Assembly (NCBI RefSeq): GCF_016093545.1
Contig: NZ_JADKYX010000004.1
Coordinates: 310,001 to 374,000 of the forward strand
DNA: 64,000 bases
Reading direction: 5' to 3'
From: Massilia rhizosphaerae
Lineage (GTDB): Bacteria > Pseudomonadota > Gammaproteobacteria > Burkholderiales > Burkholderiaceae_D
The notes under the pieces are model-generated. The model was not told where the DNA came from and searched no databases. It worked only from the letters and a program-made list of their open reading frames with translations. Shown piece after piece: positions 46,640-54,829 of the stretch; position 1 is the stretch's first letter, and each line of letters starts with the position of its first letter. Both the position numbers and the translations under genes were made by a program.

Positions 46640-47680
46640 TCAGTCGACGAGGGCCTGGGCCGCCGCGACCTGGCCGCGGTAGGCGTCGAAGATGTGGCGC
46701 AGCGCGTCCGCCATCGTCACCGATGGCGCCCAGCCCAGGTCGTTCTTCGTGTTCTCGATCTTGGGCACGCGGTTCTGCACGTCCTGGTAGCCGGTGCCGT
46801 AGTAGGCGCCCGAGCTGGTCTCGACGATCTTCACTTTCTGCGCGCCGGCCGCGTATTCCGGATATTCCGCGGCGAGCTTCATCATCATGTCGGCCAGTTC
46901 GCGGATCGAGTAATTGTTGGCCGGGTTGCCGATGTTGTAGATCTGGCCCGTGGCTTTGCCGTCCTTGTTCTCGATGATCTTCATGAGCGCCGCGATGCCG
47001 TCGTCGACGTAGGTGAAGGCGCGTTTCTGGTGGCCGCCGTCGACCAGCTGGATGGTCTCGCCGCGCACGATATGGCCGAAGAACTGCGTCAGCACGCGCG
47101 AGCTGCCTTCCTTCGGCGTGTGGATCGAATCCAGGCCGGCGCCGATCCAGTTGAACGGGCGGAACAGCGTGAAGTTCAGGCCTTCCATGCCGTAGCCCCA
47201 GATCACGCGGTCCATCAGCTGCTTGGCGCAGGCGTAGATCCAGCGCGGCTTGTTGATCGGGCCGTAGACCAGTTCCGAGTTCTCCGGGTCGAATTCGGCG
47301 TCGCGGCTCATGCCGTAGACTTCCGACGTCGACGGGAAGATCAGGTGCTTCTTGTACTTGGCGGCCGAGCGGACGATCGGCAGGTTCGCCTCGAAGTCCA
47401 GTTCGAAGACCTTCAGCGGTTCCTTCACATAGGTCGACGGCGTCGCGATGGCCACCAGCGGCAGGATCACGTCGCACTTCTTGACGTGGTACTCGACCCA
47501 TTCCGTGTTGATGGTGATGTCGCCTTCGAAGAAGTGCATGCGCGGATGGTCGACCAGGTGACTGATGCGGTCGGAGCTCATGTCCATGCCGTAGACTTCC
47601 CAGTCGGTCGTCTCGAGGATGCGCTTGGACAGGTGGTGGCCGATGAAGCCGTTGACGCCGAGGATGAGGACTTTTTTCAT
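46640..47680 (-). CDS. arnA: UDP-glucuronate decarboxylase/dehydrogenase, ArnA C-terminal domain as a separate protein
   Basis: This protein corresponds to the C-terminal half of E. coli ArnA, which oxidises and decarboxylates UDP-glucuronate to the UDP-4-keto-pentose. The 346-residue extended SDR has the NAD loop GVNGFIGHHL, the catalytic STSEVYG and YACAK motifs, and the FRPFNWIGAG segment. The formyltransferase half is encoded by the upstream gene, with which it shares an ATGA overlap (47677-47680). Because ArnA is fused in enterobacteria, the symbol is approximate. Confidence 0.9.
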   Translation of the reverse strand: MKKVLILGVNGFIGHHLSKRILETTDWEVYGMDMSSDRISHLVDHPRMHFFEGDITINTEWVEYHVKKCDVILPLVAIATPSTYVKEPLKVFELDFEANLPIVRSAAKYKKHLIFPSTSEVYGMSRDAEFDPENSELVYGPINKPRWIYACAKQLMDRVIWGYGMEGLNFTLFRPFNWIGAGLDSIHTPKEGSSRVLTQFFGHIVRGETIQLVDGGHQKRAFTYVDDGIAALMKIIENKDGKATGQIYNIGNPANNYSIRELADMMMKLAAEYPEYAAGAQKVKIVETSSGAYYGTGYQDVQNRVPKIENTKNDLGWAPSVTMADALRHIFDAYRGQVAAAQALVD

Positions 47681-48594
47681 GTTGGGTTTTCCTGGAGTTG
47701 TGCCCGCAGTTCGGCAGCGGAGATGCGCAGGCCGTCGGCCAGCAGGCTGTGGATGACCAGTGCGCGGCCGTCGCCGCAGACGCCGAGGATGGCATTATCC
47801 ACGACGGTGAGCCCCGGCGGCAGGCCGTCGACCCGGCCTTTGTGGAGCCGGGCGCGCTCGATCACGTAGCGGCGCGGGCCCACGTCCGTGAATGCGCCGG
47901 GGTAGGGCGGCGCGACGGCGCGGTGCAGGTTGTAGACGTCTTGCGCGGATTTGTTCCAGTCGATGCGGCCGTCTTCCGGCTTGCGTCCGCCGAAGTAGCC
48001 GCCCTGCGTCAGGTCGTTCGGGATGCGCGGCGCGGTGCCGGCCAGCAGGTCGGGAAGGACGCGGTACAGCGCCAGCTCGGCCGCCACGGTTACCTTGCCG
48101 AACACCTCGAACGCGGTGTCGTCGGGCAGGATGGGGACGGCCTGCTGCGCGACGATGGCGCCGGCGTCCGGCTTCACCGTCATCTCGTGCAGGGTGGCGC
48201 CCGTTTCCTTCTCGCCGTGCAGGACGGCCCAGTTGGTGGGCGCGCGGCCGCGGTAGGCCGGCAGCAGCGAGCCGTGCATATTGTAGGCGGGCGCGATGTC
48301 GAGGATCGCCTGGGGCAGCATGTGGCGGAAATAAAAGCTGAACATCAGGTCCGGCTGGACTGCCTGGATGGCGGCCAGCAGGTCGGCGCCCTTCGCGTCC
48401 TCCGGCGTCAGGTACGGGATGCCCTCCGTCTCGCACAGCGAGAGGACGGATTCGAACCAGATGTTTTCCGTGGCGCTGTCCTGGTGCGTGACGACGAGGC
48501 CGACGTCGACGCCGCCGGCCAGCAGCACCTTGAGGCAGCGTACGCCCACGTTGTGGTAGGCGAAGACGACTGCGCGTTTGCGGGGTTGGGTCAT
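47677..48594 (-). CDS. UDP-aminoarabinose formyltransferase, ArnA N-terminal domain as a separate protein
   Basis: The 305-residue protein matches the N-terminal half of ArnA, which formylates UDP-4-amino-4-deoxy-L-arabinose with 10-formyltetrahydrofolate. The catalytic triad is visible as N105, H107 (YNMHGSLLP) and D143 (KPDAGAI), each three positions after the E. coli ArnA residues N102, H104 and D140. The GRAPTNWAVLHGE segment follows. It starts 88 bases after arnC and overlaps the dehydrogenase gene by four bases. Confidence 0.92.
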   Translation of the reverse strand: MTQPRKRAVVFAYHNVGVRCLKVLLAGGVDVGLVVTHQDSATENIWFESVLSLCETEGIPYLTPEDAKGADLLAAIQAVQPDLMFSFYFRHMLPQAILDIAPAYNMHGSLLPAYRGRAPTNWAVLHGEKETGATLHEMTVKPDAGAIVAQQAVPILPDDTAFEVFGKVTVAAELALYRVLPDLLAGTAPRIPNDLTQGGYFGGRKPEDGRIDWNKSAQDVYNLHRAVAPPYPGAFTDVGPRRYVIERARLHKGRVDGLPPGLTVVDNAILGVCGDGRALVIHSLLADGLRISAAELRAQLQENPT

Positions 48595-48682
48595 GGTCTA
48601 TGCGCCGCGATGGCGAGTGAAGGTGTTGCGTCGCCCGCGCTGCTCCAGCGGGGCGACGTATTCTGGTGCGCCGGCCGGACGG

Positions 48683-49681
48683 TCAGCGCACGACCTGCCG
48701 CTTCTCGATCCCGTCCGTGTCCGCGAGATCCGCCGGCATGCCCTGCAGGATCGTGGCGACGACGTAGCGCGGCCGTGCGCGCACCTGCTGGTAGATGCGG
48801 CCCACGTATTCGCCCACGAGGCCGATGCCGAACAGGATCACGCCCATGAAGAAGAACGCGATCGCGAACAGCGTGAACACGCCCTCGGCCTCGGCGCCCA
48901 GCAGGAAGCGGCGCACGACGAGGACGAGCACCAGCAGCGCCGACAGCAGCGACAACGTCATGCCCAGCAGCGAGAACATCTGCAGCGGCACGAGCGAGAA
49001 GCCCGTCATCAGGTCGAAGTTCAGGCGAATGAGGCTGTACAGCGAATACTTCGATTCGCCCGCCGCGCGTTCCTCGTGCTCGACGACGATCTCGGTCGGC
49101 TTGCGCGCGAATTTGTACGCGAGCGCCGGCACGAAGGTGTTCACTTCGCCGCATTGGTTGACGAGGTCGATCACGTTGCGGCCATAGGCGCGCAGCATAT
49201 TGCCCTGGTCCGTGATGTGGATGTTCGTGATGCGCTCGCGCACCCGGTTCATCGCCTTCGACGCCACCGTGCGCCACGCGGAATCCTGGCGCTTGCGGCG
49301 GATCGAGCCCACGTAGTCGTAGCCCTCGCGCATCTTGGTGATCAGCTTGTGGATCTCTTCCGGCGGGTTCTGCAGGTCGGCGTCGAGCGTGATGACGATC
49401 TCGCCGCGCGTCTGCTCGAAGCCCGCGAGGATCGCCATGTGCTGGCCGTAGTTGCCGTTGAAGAGGACGACGCGCGTGACGTCCGGCCGCTTGCGGTACT
49501 GCTCCGCGAGGATGGCCACGGAGTTGTCGCGGCTGCCGTCGTTGACGAAGACGACTTCGTACGGCAGGTCCAGCGCGTCCATCGCCGGGTACAGGCGTGC
49601 GAACAGGTTCGCGAGGCCCGCTTCTTCGTTATAGACCGGAATGACGACGGAGATTTCCGGCTGCATCGTCACCCCCGTCAT
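48683..49681 (-). CDS. arnC: undecaprenyl-phosphate 4-deoxy-4-formamido-L-arabinose transferase
   Basis: ArnC moves 4-formamido-arabinose from UDP to undecaprenyl phosphate on the cytosolic face. The 332-residue GT2 protein has the opening ISVVIPVYNEEAGL, the DADLQNPPEEI metal motif, and two C-terminal membrane helices (about 235-260 and 270-295). The frame is open far upstream into arnB, but the start at 49681 overlaps the arnB stop (ATGA, 49678-49681); a second methionine at 49666 is possible. Confidence 0.93.
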   Translation of the reverse strand: MTGVTMQPEISVVIPVYNEEAGLANLFARLYPAMDALDLPYEVVFVNDGSRDNSVAILAEQYRKRPDVTRVVLFNGNYGQHMAILAGFEQTRGEIVITLDADLQNPPEEIHKLITKMREGYDYVGSIRRKRQDSAWRTVASKAMNRVRERITNIHITDQGNMLRAYGRNVIDLVNQCGEVNTFVPALAYKFARKPTEIVVEHEERAAGESKYSLYSLIRLNFDLMTGFSLVPLQMFSLLGMTLSLLSALLVLVLVVRRFLLGAEAEGVFTLFAIAFFFMGVILFGIGLVGEYVGRIYQQVRARPRYVVATILQGMPADLADTDGIEKRQVVR

Positions 49682-50817
49682 TTGGCCAATACCGTTTTGA
49701 CTGCGGCCACGGCGCGCTCGACGTCGGCGATCGTCATCGCATTGAACATCGGCAGCGTCACGGTCAGGCGGCCGATCTTCTCGGCGACCGGGAACATCCC
49801 TTCCTTGAAGCCGCGCTCGCGGTACAAGGTGAACAGGTGGATCGGCGCGTAGTGGTAGCCCGTGCCGACATTGTGTTCCTTCTGCATGCGGGTCATGAAG
49901 TCGGCGCGCGTGCCCGGACCGCGGTCCGGCAGGATGATCTGGAACAGGTGCCAGTTGCTCGTGCCGAAAGCCTGGATCGGCAGCTGGGCGCCGGTCTGGG
50001 CCTCGAAGTCGGGGCCGAAGCAGTCGAAGTAGTGGCGCGCCAGCGCGCTGCGGTGGGCCGTCAGCTGGTCCAGGTTCTTCATCTGGCCCAGGCCGATGGT
50101 GGCCATGATGTCGCTCATATTGTACTTGCCGCCCAGGACGTCGACGTCGATGCCGTCCACGCCGCTGCGCGTCACGCCCTGCAGCCGGTATTTCTCGGCC
50201 AGGCGCGCTTCTTCCAGGTTGTTCAGCACGAGGCAACCGCCTTCGCCCGTCGTGATGTTCTTGTTGGCCTGGAAGCTGAACGAGCAAAAGTCGCCGAACG
50301 AGCCGATGCGCTTGCCGTTCCACAGCGAGCCGATGGCCTGCGCCGCGTCCTCGACGACGCGCAGCTTGTGCTTGTCGGCGATGGCGTACAGGCGGTCCAT
50401 GTCCAGCGGCAGGCCGGAGAGGTAGACCGGGATGATGGCCTTCGTGCGCGGGGTGATGGCGGCTTCCAGCTTGTCCAGGTCCATATTGCGCGTGACCGGA
50501 TCGATGTCGGCGAAGACCGGCGTCGCGCCCACTTCGATGATCACGTTCGCCGTGGCCGGCCACGAGATCGGCGTCGTGATCACCTCGTCGCCCGGTCCCA
50601 CGCCGGCGATGCGCAGCGCGATCTCCATCGTGCACGTGCCGGAATTGAAGGTGCGGACCGGACGGCCGCCGAAGTATTCCGACAGCAGCGCCTCGAATGC
50701 CTGGTTCTTCGGGCCGGTCGTGATCCAGCCGGAGCGCAGCACCTCGCCGACGGCGGCGATGGTCTCTTCGTCGATGGTGGGCCGGGAAAAGGGCAGGAAG
50801 GGCAGCTCGGCAGTCAT
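49678..50817 (-). CDS. arnB: UDP-4-amino-4-deoxy-L-arabinose--oxoglutarate aminotransferase
   Basis: ArnB is a PLP enzyme that transaminates UDP-4-keto-pentose with glutamate. The 379-residue DegT/DnrJ/EryC1 family protein has FLPFSRPTIDEETIAAV at the start, the cofactor aspartate in VVEDAAQAIGS, and the PLP lysine in SFQANKNITTGEGG. It is the first gene after the candidate promoter at 50911, so the arnB-arnC-formyltransferase-dehydrogenase-arnD-bcp run may be transcribed separately from arnT-arnE. Confidence 0.93.
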   Translation of the reverse strand: MTAELPFLPFSRPTIDEETIAAVGEVLRSGWITTGPKNQAFEALLSEYFGGRPVRTFNSGTCTMEIALRIAGVGPGDEVITTPISWPATANVIIEVGATPVFADIDPVTRNMDLDKLEAAITPRTKAIIPVYLSGLPLDMDRLYAIADKHKLRVVEDAAQAIGSLWNGKRIGSFGDFCSFSFQANKNITTGEGGCLVLNNLEEARLAEKYRLQGVTRSGVDGIDVDVLGGKYNMSDIMATIGLGQMKNLDQLTAHRSALARHYFDCFGPDFEAQTGAQLPIQAFGTSNWHLFQIILPDRGPGTRADFMTRMQKEHNVGTGYHYAPIHLFTLYRERGFKEGMFPVAEKIGRLTVTLPMFNAMTIADVERAVAAVKTVLAK

Positions 50818-50910
50818 GGGAAGCTCGTTATTCTCTCGGTAAAGATCTCATCCTTGGCACGCCATCGTGCGGCGGGCCGGGATGAATGTGTTTATTCAGA
50901 CAAAGCCGGC

Positions 50911-50938
50911 ATTGTAGCAGTGCCCCGTCCGGTGCCAA
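50911..50938 (-). promoter_or_regulatory. sigma-70 promoter upstream of arnB
   Basis: Read on the minus strand, TTGGCA (50933-50938, five of six) and TACAAT (50911-50916, five of six) are 16 bases apart. The start point would be near 50904, giving a leader of about 87 bases before arnB. The -35 lies 2 bases beyond the arnE stop codon. No PmrA-type repeat was recognised. Confidence 0.7.
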
Positions 50939-50939
50939 A

Positions 50940-51314
50940 TTACGTTCTAGCCAGCAATACCACGCCGACGATGATGACGCCGATCGCCACCAGGCGCTGC
51001 GGCGAAATCATCTCGCCCAGGAACATCCACGCCCCGACGGCCGACACGACATAGCCCAGCGACAACATCGGATACGCGATCGTCACGTCCGTGCGCGACA
51101 GGCCGATGATCCACACGACGAGCGACACGCCGTAGCAGGCCAGGCCGCCCAACACCGGCAACGTGGTGAAGACCTTGACGAGCGTCTGGAACCAGGTGGC
51201 CATGGTGAGGTGGATGGCGCCGCCGAGGGCGTTCGTACCCGCTTTGAGCAACACTTGGGCACAGGCGTTCAGGAGCACGCCAGAAATAATGAAGGCAAAC
51301 GTAGTCAGGTTCAT
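50940..51314 (-). CDS. SMR/EamA-type aminoarabinose-lipid flippase subunit, ArnE-like
   Basis: The 124-residue protein has four hydrophobic helices and the small-multidrug-resistance layout (NACAQVLLKAG, then MFLGEMISPQRLVAIG). In E. coli ArnE and ArnF form a pair that flips 4-amino-arabinose-phosphoundecaprenol to the periplasm. Only one such gene is present here, next to arnT, so it may act as a homodimer or its partner may be elsewhere. It starts 9 bases after arnT. Confidence 0.85.
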   Translation of the reverse strand: MNLTTFAFIISGVLLNACAQVLLKAGTNALGGAIHLTMATWFQTLVKVFTTLPVLGGLACYGVSLVVWIIGLSRTDVTIAYPMLSLGYVVSAVGAWMFLGEMISPQRLVAIGVIIVGVVLLART

Positions 51315-51323
51315 GTGGGACGA

Positions 51324-52991
51324 TCAAAAGTTCGCGATGACGGTGCGGCGCGCGTCCGCCGCCACGATGCGCAGGGGTACGCCCTGGCGTTGCAGGTCGG
51401 CGGCGATCTCGGGGCGGGTGATCGCCACGTCGTGCACGCCCGCGGCCGCATCGCGCCGCCATTGGGCGACGAACGGGGGAATCGTGGGGATCGCGAGTTC
51501 CGGTTGCTGCTGCAGGCCGAAGTCGAACTCGTCGCGGTAGTCGACGAGGATCACGGGACGGCCGAGATAAAAGGTCAGCGACTGTTCGTAGATGCCGACC
51601 GAATACACTTTCACGGCCGGATCGGCGGCGCCGGCCGCCTTCAGGGCGGGCAGCAGGTCGACGCCGGCGCGCACCTTGCCGATCGGCTCGAAGCCGACGA
51701 GCATCAGCTCCGTGCCGGCGAATCCGGCGACGGCCAGCACGACGACGAACAGGTCGCGCAGCATCTGGCGCGCGTACAGCATGGCGAGGCAGCCGCCGAT
51801 CAGCAGCACGAGGCCGGCCGCCAGCACCCATGGCTGGTAGGCCGCGTACAGCGCGTTCTCGCCCGCGTGCTTGGCCAGCTTCTGCATGAACGGCACGGTG
51901 ACGAGCAGGCCCGCGCCCAGCAGTGCCGTGAGGCCGGCCGTGACCATGCGGCCGCGGCGCGTGCCGTTGTCCAGGTAGTGGGCGATGAGCAGCGCGACGC
52001 CGGGGAACACGGGCAGGATGTAGCCGGGCAGCTTGGAATTCGACTTGGTGAAGAACAGGACGATGAACGCGACCCACACGAGCAGCATCAGGCGCGGGCG
52101 GAACCGCCCGGTGTCGCCGTTGCGGCGCGCGCCCGCGACGAGGCTTTGCACGAGCACGCCGACCCACGGCACGCTGCCGGCCGCCAGCAGGGCGAAGAAG
52201 ACCCACCATGCCGCTTCGCGGTGGTGTTCCTTGAGCAGGAAGCGCTCGAAATGCTCGTGGATGAAGAAGAAGTGCGGCTGCTCCGGATTGCGGATCCCGA
52301 CGAGCACGAACCAGGGCGCGGCGATCAGGAAGAACAGCAGCAGGCCCTTGCCCAGGTGCAGGCGCTTCCAGATCGTCCAGTCGCGCGAGAAGATCGTGTA
52401 GACCACCAGCACGCCGCCCGGCAGCACGATGCCGATCAGGCCCTTGGCCAGCATCGACAGCGCCATGCCGGCCCAGCATGCGAGCATCCAGTTGCGCCGT
52501 TCGGCTTCCCCGGCGTCGTCGCGCTGGGCGATGAGCAGGGCGCACAGCGCGAGCGTCATCATGCCGGACACGCCCATGTCGAGCGAATCGATCTGGCTGC
52601 ACGCGACCCAGTAGAACGAGGAGCCGAGCACCAGCGCGGCATAGAAGCCGACGCGTGCGCCGAACACGCGCGTGCCCGCGACGCCCGTCAGCACGACGCC
52701 GAACAGGCCGCACAAGCCCGTCCACAGGCGCGCCTGCCAGTCGCCGAGGCCGAACACGGCGAACGACAGGGCGTTCATCCACGTCTGCAGCGGGGGTTTT
52801 TCGAAATATTTGATGCCGTTCAGGCGCGTGGTGATCCAGTCGCCGCTTGCGAACATCTCGCGCGCCATCTCGGCGTAGCGGCCTTCGTCCGGCGGCACGA
52901 GCGTGCGCGCGCCCAGTACATATAACAGGACGATGGCGAAGGCGATCAGCAGGGTCCAGGTGAAGGTCTTGTTGCGGTGCAGGTCGTTCAT
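51324..52991 (-). CDS. arnT: 4-amino-4-deoxy-L-arabinose transferase, ArnT-type GT83
   Basis: ArnT transfers 4-amino-arabinose from undecaprenyl phosphate to lipid A phosphates in the periplasm, lowering surface charge and polymyxin binding. The 555-residue inner-membrane protein has 12-13 hydrophobic segments and the periplasmic loop motif PPDEGRYAEMAREM with LNGIKYFEKPPLQTW, shared by GT83 enzymes. A short C-terminal soluble part follows. The start overlaps the Mth938 gene stop (52988-52991). The specific donor is inferred from the arn neighbours. Confidence 0.9.
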   Translation of the reverse strand: MNDLHRNKTFTWTLLIAFAIVLLYVLGARTLVPPDEGRYAEMAREMFASGDWITTRLNGIKYFEKPPLQTWMNALSFAVFGLGDWQARLWTGLCGLFGVVLTGVAGTRVFGARVGFYAALVLGSSFYWVACSQIDSLDMGVSGMMTLALCALLIAQRDDAGEAERRNWMLACWAGMALSMLAKGLIGIVLPGGVLVVYTIFSRDWTIWKRLHLGKGLLLFFLIAAPWFVLVGIRNPEQPHFFFIHEHFERFLLKEHHREAAWWVFFALLAAGSVPWVGVLVQSLVAGARRNGDTGRFRPRLMLLVWVAFIVLFFTKSNSKLPGYILPVFPGVALLIAHYLDNGTRRGRMVTAGLTALLGAGLLVTVPFMQKLAKHAGENALYAAYQPWVLAAGLVLLIGGCLAMLYARQMLRDLFVVVLAVAGFAGTELMLVGFEPIGKVRAGVDLLPALKAAGAADPAVKVYSVGIYEQSLTFYLGRPVILVDYRDEFDFGLQQQPELAIPTIPPFVAQWRRDAAAGVHDVAITRPEIAADLQRQGVPLRIVAADARRTVIANF

Positions 52992-53383
52992 TCGGCCGTC
53001 GCGCCCTCGTCGGTGTCGATGATCAGTGCGAGGGTGACCTTGCGGCCTTCGCCCATCAGGATGTTGTAGGTGCGGCAGGCGGCGTGGCTGTCCATGCTCT
53101 CGACGCCGATGCGCAGGGTGGACAGGCTGGCCACGAGGCGCGGATGCACGAAGCGCTGGCGCTCGCCGGTGCCGAGGATGACGACGTCAGGCTTATCAAA
53201 GGCGATGGCTTCGAAATGGCCGGCCGTCAGGTCCTCGAAGCGCGTCACGGGCCACGGGCGCGGCGCGACCTCGGGCATCACCAGCACGCTGTAGTCGAAG
53301 CGCTGGGCATTGATCTCGACGCCGGACCGGTCGTAGCCGGTGACCGTCTGGTATTTTTCGGTGCTGCTGGAATGTAGCTTCAT
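52988..53383 (-). CDS. Mth938-like domain protein
   Basis: The 131-residue protein has the Mth938/AAMDC fold (DUF498), a small alpha-beta domain with no assigned activity, recognisable by VVILGTGERQRFVHP and GVESMDSHAACRTYNIL. ATG 53383 (MKLHSSSTEKYQ) is chosen over the longer frame from 53509, whose extra part looks noncoding. It is the first gene of the arnT unit and divergent from alaA. In betaproteobacteria this gene often stands next to alaA, so its link to aminoarabinose synthesis may be positional. Confidence 0.85.
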   Translation of the reverse strand: MKLHSSSTEKYQTVTGYDRSGVEINAQRFDYSVLVMPEVAPRPWPVTRFEDLTAGHFEAIAFDKPDVVILGTGERQRFVHPRLVASLSTLRIGVESMDSHAACRTYNILMGEGRKVTLALIIDTDEGATAE

Positions 53384-53574
53384 GATGGAAAAGCCGGGAG
53401 ATGACAGGCACAGGGCGCGTATTGTAACTGGTTTCCACTGCGGGCCAGCAATGGTGGGTTGCTTAATCGGCGTGCTTTCGGCAGAATGGAATTTTTCGCA
53501 TTGCAACAACGCGCTTCCGTCCAGGCTGCACTGACGAGCACTTTTTCGCAGCCCATTATTTCCAAGGTGATATT

Positions 53575-54801
53575 TTGCGACCGATTTTGAAATCCAACAA
53601 GCTCGACGACGTCTGCTACGAGATCCGGGGCCCGGCGCTGCAGATCGCCCGTCAGATGGAGGAAGACGGCCACAAGATCATCAAGTTGAACATCGGCAAC
53701 CTGGCCGTGTTCGGTTTCGATCCGCCGGACGAGATCGTGCAGGACATGATCCGCAACATGCAGAACTCGGCCGGCTACACGGATTCGAAGGGCATGTTTG
53801 CGCCGCGCAAGGCGGTGATGCACTACACCCAGGAAAAGGGCATCCGCGGCGTCGGCATCGACGACATCTACCTGGGCAACGGCGCCTCGGAACTGATCGT
53901 GATGGGCATGCAGGGCCTGTTGAACAGCGGCGACGAAGTGCTGGTGCCGGCGCCGGACTACCCGCTGTGGACGGCGGCCGTCAGCCTGGCGGGCGGCAAT
54001 CCCGTGCACTACGTGTGCGACGAGCAGGCCGGCTGGCTGCCCGACATCGACGACATGCGCAAGAAGATCACGCCGAACACGCGCGCGATCGTCGTCATCA
54101 ACCCGAACAACCCGACCGGCGCGCTGTATTCGCGCGATGTGCTGCTGGAAATCGTCGAACTGGCGCGCCAGCACCAGCTGATCGTCTACGCCGACGAAAT
54201 CTACGACAAGACGCTGTACGACGGCGAGGAGCACGTGTCGCTCGCCTCGCTGGCGGACGACGTCATGTTCGTCACCCTGAACGGCCTGTCGAAGAACTAC
54301 CGCTCCTGCGGCTACCGCGCCGGCTGGATGGTCCTCTCCGGCGAAAAACGCCATGCGAAAGACTATATCGAGGGCCTGAACATGCTGGCCTCGATGCGCC
54401 TGTGCGCCAACGCGCCGGGGCAGTACGCGATCCAGACGGCGCTCGGCGGCTACCAGAGCATCGCCGACCTCGTCGCGCCTGGCGGCCGTCTCACGCGCCA
54501 GCGCGACCTGGCCCACCAACTCCTGACCGATATCCCGGGCGTTACCTGCGTCAAGCCAAAAGCGGCGCTGTACATGTTCCCGCGCCTCGACCCGAAGATC
54601 TACCCGATCGCCGATGACCAGCAATTTATCTGTGAGCTGTTGTCCGAGGAAAAAGTCCTGCTGGTGCAAGGCACCGGCTTCAACTGCAAGACGCCGGACC
54701 ATTTCCGTGTGGTCTTCCTCCCCAATACCGACGACCTGACGGATGCGTGCGGCCGTATCGCCCGCTTTCTCGACGGCTACCGGCGCCGCCACGCGCGCTG
54801 A
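53575..54801 (+). CDS. alaA: alanine aminotransferase, AlaA-type
   Basis: This PLP enzyme makes alanine from pyruvate and glutamate. The 408-residue class I aminotransferase has VINPNNPTGALY, the cofactor tyrosine region YADEIYDKTLYDG, and the PLP lysine in NGLSKNYRSCGYRAGW. The start is TTG 53575, supported by AAGGTGA (53564-53570) five bases ahead and the N-terminus MRPILKSNKLDDVCYEIRG; no ATG fits. It is 28 bases before hom, so the two are probably one transcript. Confidence 0.93.
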   Translation: MRPILKSNKLDDVCYEIRGPALQIARQMEEDGHKIIKLNIGNLAVFGFDPPDEIVQDMIRNMQNSAGYTDSKGMFAPRKAVMHYTQEKGIRGVGIDDIYLGNGASELIVMGMQGLLNSGDEVLVPAPDYPLWTAAVSLAGGNPVHYVCDEQAGWLPDIDDMRKKITPNTRAIVVINPNNPTGALYSRDVLLEIVELARQHQLIVYADEIYDKTLYDGEEHVSLASLADDVMFVTLNGLSKNYRSCGYRAGWMVLSGEKRHAKDYIEGLNMLASMRLCANAPGQYAIQTALGGYQSIADLVAPGGRLTRQRDLAHQLLTDIPGVTCVKPKAALYMFPRLDPKIYPIADDQQFICELLSEEKVLLVQGTGFNCKTPDHFRVVFLPNTDDLTDACGRIARFLDGYRRRHAR

Positions 54802-54829
54802 GAACGACAGACAGCAGACAGTAACCCAT

